From Bacilli bacterium (lineage in GTDB: Bacteria > Bacillota_I > Bacilli_A > RFN20 > CAG-826), in contig JAKSVY010000066.1 of assembly GCA_024413875.1 (NCBI GenBank), positions 1-6,928 on the forward strand: a stretch of 6,928 bases of DNA, read 5' to 3'. Numbering within the stretch: the stretch's first letter is position 1; every line of letters begins with the position of its first letter. Shown here piece after piece: positions 5,516 to 6,928 of this stretch. Both the position numbers and the translations under genes were made by a program. The notes under the pieces were generated by a model, which was given only the letters and a program-made list of their open reading frames with translations, had not been told where the DNA came from and made no database searches.

Positions 5516-6469
5516 TTATTTGTTCTCCTTTTCAACAGCTTCTATTAAGCCCACCATATATCCGTAGGCAAATAACCTTCCTAAAAATCCATATCCACTT
5601 ACTTTTGCGTCTTCATTAAAGTATGTTGGATTATGATCAACTCTAATTGGAACGTTAATTCCGTTTTCAATATAGAGTTTCATAGCTTTATACATATCTA
5701 TTTCACCATTATCGTGATGTGTTTCATGGAACTTAGTTTTTGTTCCTTTAATATTTCTAAAGTGAATGAAGAAGATTTTATCTTTGAGTTCAGGAATGAT
5801 CTTGTAGATATCTTCTCCCATCGCATGGAAATTAGCTTGGCAGAATGTAACACCTAAGTTCTTACTTGGGTGAATATCGTAAATTGCTTTCTTTATATTT
5901 TGATAGCTAATCATAATACGAGATACATCACCTAACTTTGCTAGAGGTGGATCATCTGGGTGAAGCGCTAACTTGACATCGTATTTTTCTGCATAAGGAA
6001 TAACTCTATCTAAGAAGTGTTTATAGTTAGACCATAATTCTTCTTCAGTTATCTTTTTATCAGTCTTAACAAAGTCTTTTTCATCAAATTCAGTAACATA
6101 TGCGTGTCTTAATTCATACTTTGCGTTAGTTCTAAGCCAACCAATATGCGCCATAAAATTAAAGCAAACCATTTTGATTCCAACTTTAGATAAGTTTTCA
6201 AGTAATTTAATGATGATATCAATGCATTCATCCATCTTTTCATCACCCGCTTTAACGTGATCCCAAAGTTGGTTTGGCATTGGTTCAACAATTATTGGAG
6301 TAATGCCAAAAGAAACAAAGTCATCATAGATTTTTTTGATTGCGTCGTAACTCGTGAAATCGAAATTAGGATCATCAGGTAATCTAATGACTCCATAGTT
6401 AAAACCTGAGGCTTTTGCAAAGTCCCAAGAATCATCATGAGGATATCTAAAATAGTCCGCTAAAATCAT
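5516..6469 (-). CDS. uxuA: Mannonate dehydratase family protein (UxuA-type)
   Basis: The UxuA family (PF03786, TIM barrel) converts D-mannonate to 2-keto-3-deoxygluconate in the cytoplasm with a divalent metal. Signature blocks are LALHPDDPPL (167-176), VTFCQANFHAMG (207-218), FFIHFRNIKG (233-242), FHETHHDNGEIDMYKAM (247-263), PIRVDHNP (274-281), and SGYGFLGRLFAYGYMVGLIEA (291-311). The expected metal ligands are H170, C210, H236 and D278. The catalytic H279 and Y293 are also present, with spacings matching those I recall for Streptococcus suis ManD. At 317 residues it is shorter than the usual 350-395, mainly between the N-terminus and H170, so it may be a divergent subtype with a different sugar acid as substrate. 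The ATG lies 3 nt after the SDR stop with only a weak AGG 10 nt upstream, which suggests coupling. Its stop is followed 1 nt later by the RraA-like gene. Confidence 0.9.
   Translation of the reverse strand: MILADYFRYPHDDSWDFAKASGFNYGVIRLPDDPNFDFTSYDAIKKIYDDFVSFGITPIIVEPMPNQLWDHVKAGDEKMDECIDIIIKLLENLSKVGIKMVCFNFMAHIGWLRTNAKYELRHAYVTEFDEKDFVKTDKKITEEELWSNYKHFLDRVIPYAEKYDVKLALHPDDPPLAKLGDVSRIMISYQNIKKAIYDIHPSKNLGVTFCQANFHAMGEDIYKIIPELKDKIFFIHFRNIKGTKTKFHETHHDNGEIDMYKAMKLYIENGINVPIRVDHNPTYFNEDAKVSGYGFLGRLFAYGYMVGLIEAVEKENK
5525..5530 (-). promoter_or_regulatory. SD that decides the RraA-like start
   Basis: AAGGAG on the minus strand lies 10 nt before the ATG at 5514, inside the 3' end of the UxuA gene. 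It supports this ATG over the TTG at 5535, whose frame would read through the SD as Lys-Arg-Arg. The UxuA stop lies between SD and start codon, so the two genes are coupled. Confidence 0.85.
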
Positions 6470-6472
6470 ATA

Positions 6473-6928
6473 TTAAATACCTGGGTGAGCAGCAAATCCA
6501 CCATCTACAGGAATGGTAACACCAGTTACGAATCCTGATTTTTCATCATCTAATAAATATTCAAGTGTGCCCCATAAATCTTGAGCCTCACCAAAACGTT
6601 TCATTGGAGTGTGCGCCATGACATTAATGCCTCTTTGAGCTAAAGAGCCATCTGGTTTTAATAAAATCTTTTTGCTTCTTTCGTTAACAAAGAATCCAGG
6701 AGCAATGCCATTTACTCTAATGCCTGCTGGAGCAAGATAGTTTGCTAACCATTCTGTGAAGTTATAAATACCAGCTTTTGCCATTGCATAACTAACATTC
6801 TTTGTTAAAGGTTTATAAGAGTTCATTGAAGCGAAATTAACAATAGAACCCCCACCATTTTGAGCCATAATCTTACCAAAGACACGGCAAGGGATAAGTG
6901 TTCCCATAGTGTTAATATTTAAAACAGT
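6473..6928 (-). CDS. uxuB: SDR family D-mannonate oxidoreductase-like protein (partial, N-terminus off right edge)
   Basis: The frame is open to the right edge, giving 151 C-terminal residues of a short-chain dehydrogenase of probably about 275-280. The visible part begins TVLNINTMG, with the structural/catalytic Asn6. It then has Ser34 in NFASMNS, Tyr47 and Lys51 in SYAMAKAG, the post-catalytic IAPGFF (75-80), and TGVTIPVDGGFAAHPGI at the C-terminus. The missing N-terminus would hold the TGxxxGIG NAD(P) motif. The blocks SMNSYKPL, HTPMKRFG and VDGGFAA strongly resemble SDR-type D-mannonate oxidoreductases (Bacillus YjmF/UxuB), which reduce fructuronate to mannonate. Its position directly before UxuA supports this. 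Other SDRs, such as gluconate 5-dehydrogenases, are the main alternative. An ATG at 6907 is internal and not the real start, because the conserved strand before it is in frame. Confidence 0.88.
   Translation of the reverse strand, partial: TVLNINTMGTLIPCRVFGKIMAQNGGGSIVNFASMNSYKPLTKNVSYAMAKAGIYNFTEWLANYLAPAGIRVNGIAPGFFVNERSKKILLKPDGSLAQRGINVMAHTPMKRFGEAQDLWGTLEYLLDDEKSGFVTGVTIPVDGGFAAHPGI

Noticed and set aside
5515..5535. TTG start at 5535 for the RraA-like protein (7 extra residues)
   Set aside because: The extra residues are a translation of the SD of the ATG at 5514.
5633..6291. Short frames within the UxuA gene (5633-5857 plus, 6109-6291 minus)
   Set aside because: They overlap a fully conserved UxuA frame and have no independent start signals or family resemblance.
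1..6928. Use of TGA as a tryptophan codon (Mollicutes-type code)
   Set aside because: All tryptophans I checked are TGG, and every intact gene reads through under the standard code. No TGA stop is seen either, so the window gives no support for recoding, though it cannot fully exclude it.

Overview
The window comes from an AT-rich, low-GC Gram-positive-type bacterium. A/T-ending codons dominate, and several genes have canonical AAGGAG or AGGAGG Shine-Dalgarno (SD) sites. Six of the seven visible stop codons are TAA and one is TAG. Tryptophan is encoded by TGG, and no intact gene is interrupted by TGA, so the standard bacterial code fits. The gene families (SDR-type mannonate oxidoreductase, UxuA, DUF4886, DUF362, CBM9-like) point to a carbohydrate-fermenting Bacillota, possibly an uncultured gut or rumen member of the Bacilli or Mollicutes-like lineages. 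The lineage is an inference from style and content, not from a marker gene.

Layout. (1) Positions 1-949, minus strand: the N-terminal 316 residues of a secreted protein. It has a clear signal peptide and two tandem copies of a beta-rich module, and it runs off the left edge. It is preceded by a consensus TATAAT and an unusual leader in which a hairpin separates a strong SD from the start codon. (2) Positions 950-1156: divergent intergenic region with candidate promoters for both sides. (3) Positions 1157-1663, plus strand: a single gene for a cytoplasmic CBM9-like protein. (4) Positions 1674-1702: a near-perfect hairpin serving as a bidirectional terminator between convergent genes. (5) Positions 1705-6928, minus strand: a tight six-gene operon read right to left. 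It encodes a UxuB-type SDR (N-terminus beyond the right edge), a UxuA-type mannonate dehydratase, an RraA-like aldolase-family protein, a phosphomannose-isomerase-like cupin, a DUF4886 SGNH hydrolase, and a DUF362 protein.

How the genes fit together. The first two operon genes carry the two central steps of hexuronate degradation: fructuronate to mannonate, then mannonate to 2-keto-3-deoxygluconate (KDG). The RraA-like protein belongs to a superfamily of metal-dependent pyruvate aldolases and decarboxylases, so it may act on KDG or a related keto acid. The cupin looks like a metal-dependent sugar isomerase. The SGNH hydrolase could remove ester groups, such as acetyl, from imported sugars. 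The DUF362 protein has no known role here. Junctions of 1-11 nt between the first five genes, two with the motif TAATATG, indicate translational coupling. The promoter of the operon lies outside the window. The most interesting points are this non-standard uronate-type cassette and the hairpin in the leader of the secreted protein gene. There is no RNA gene, mobile element or CRISPR array that I can support.
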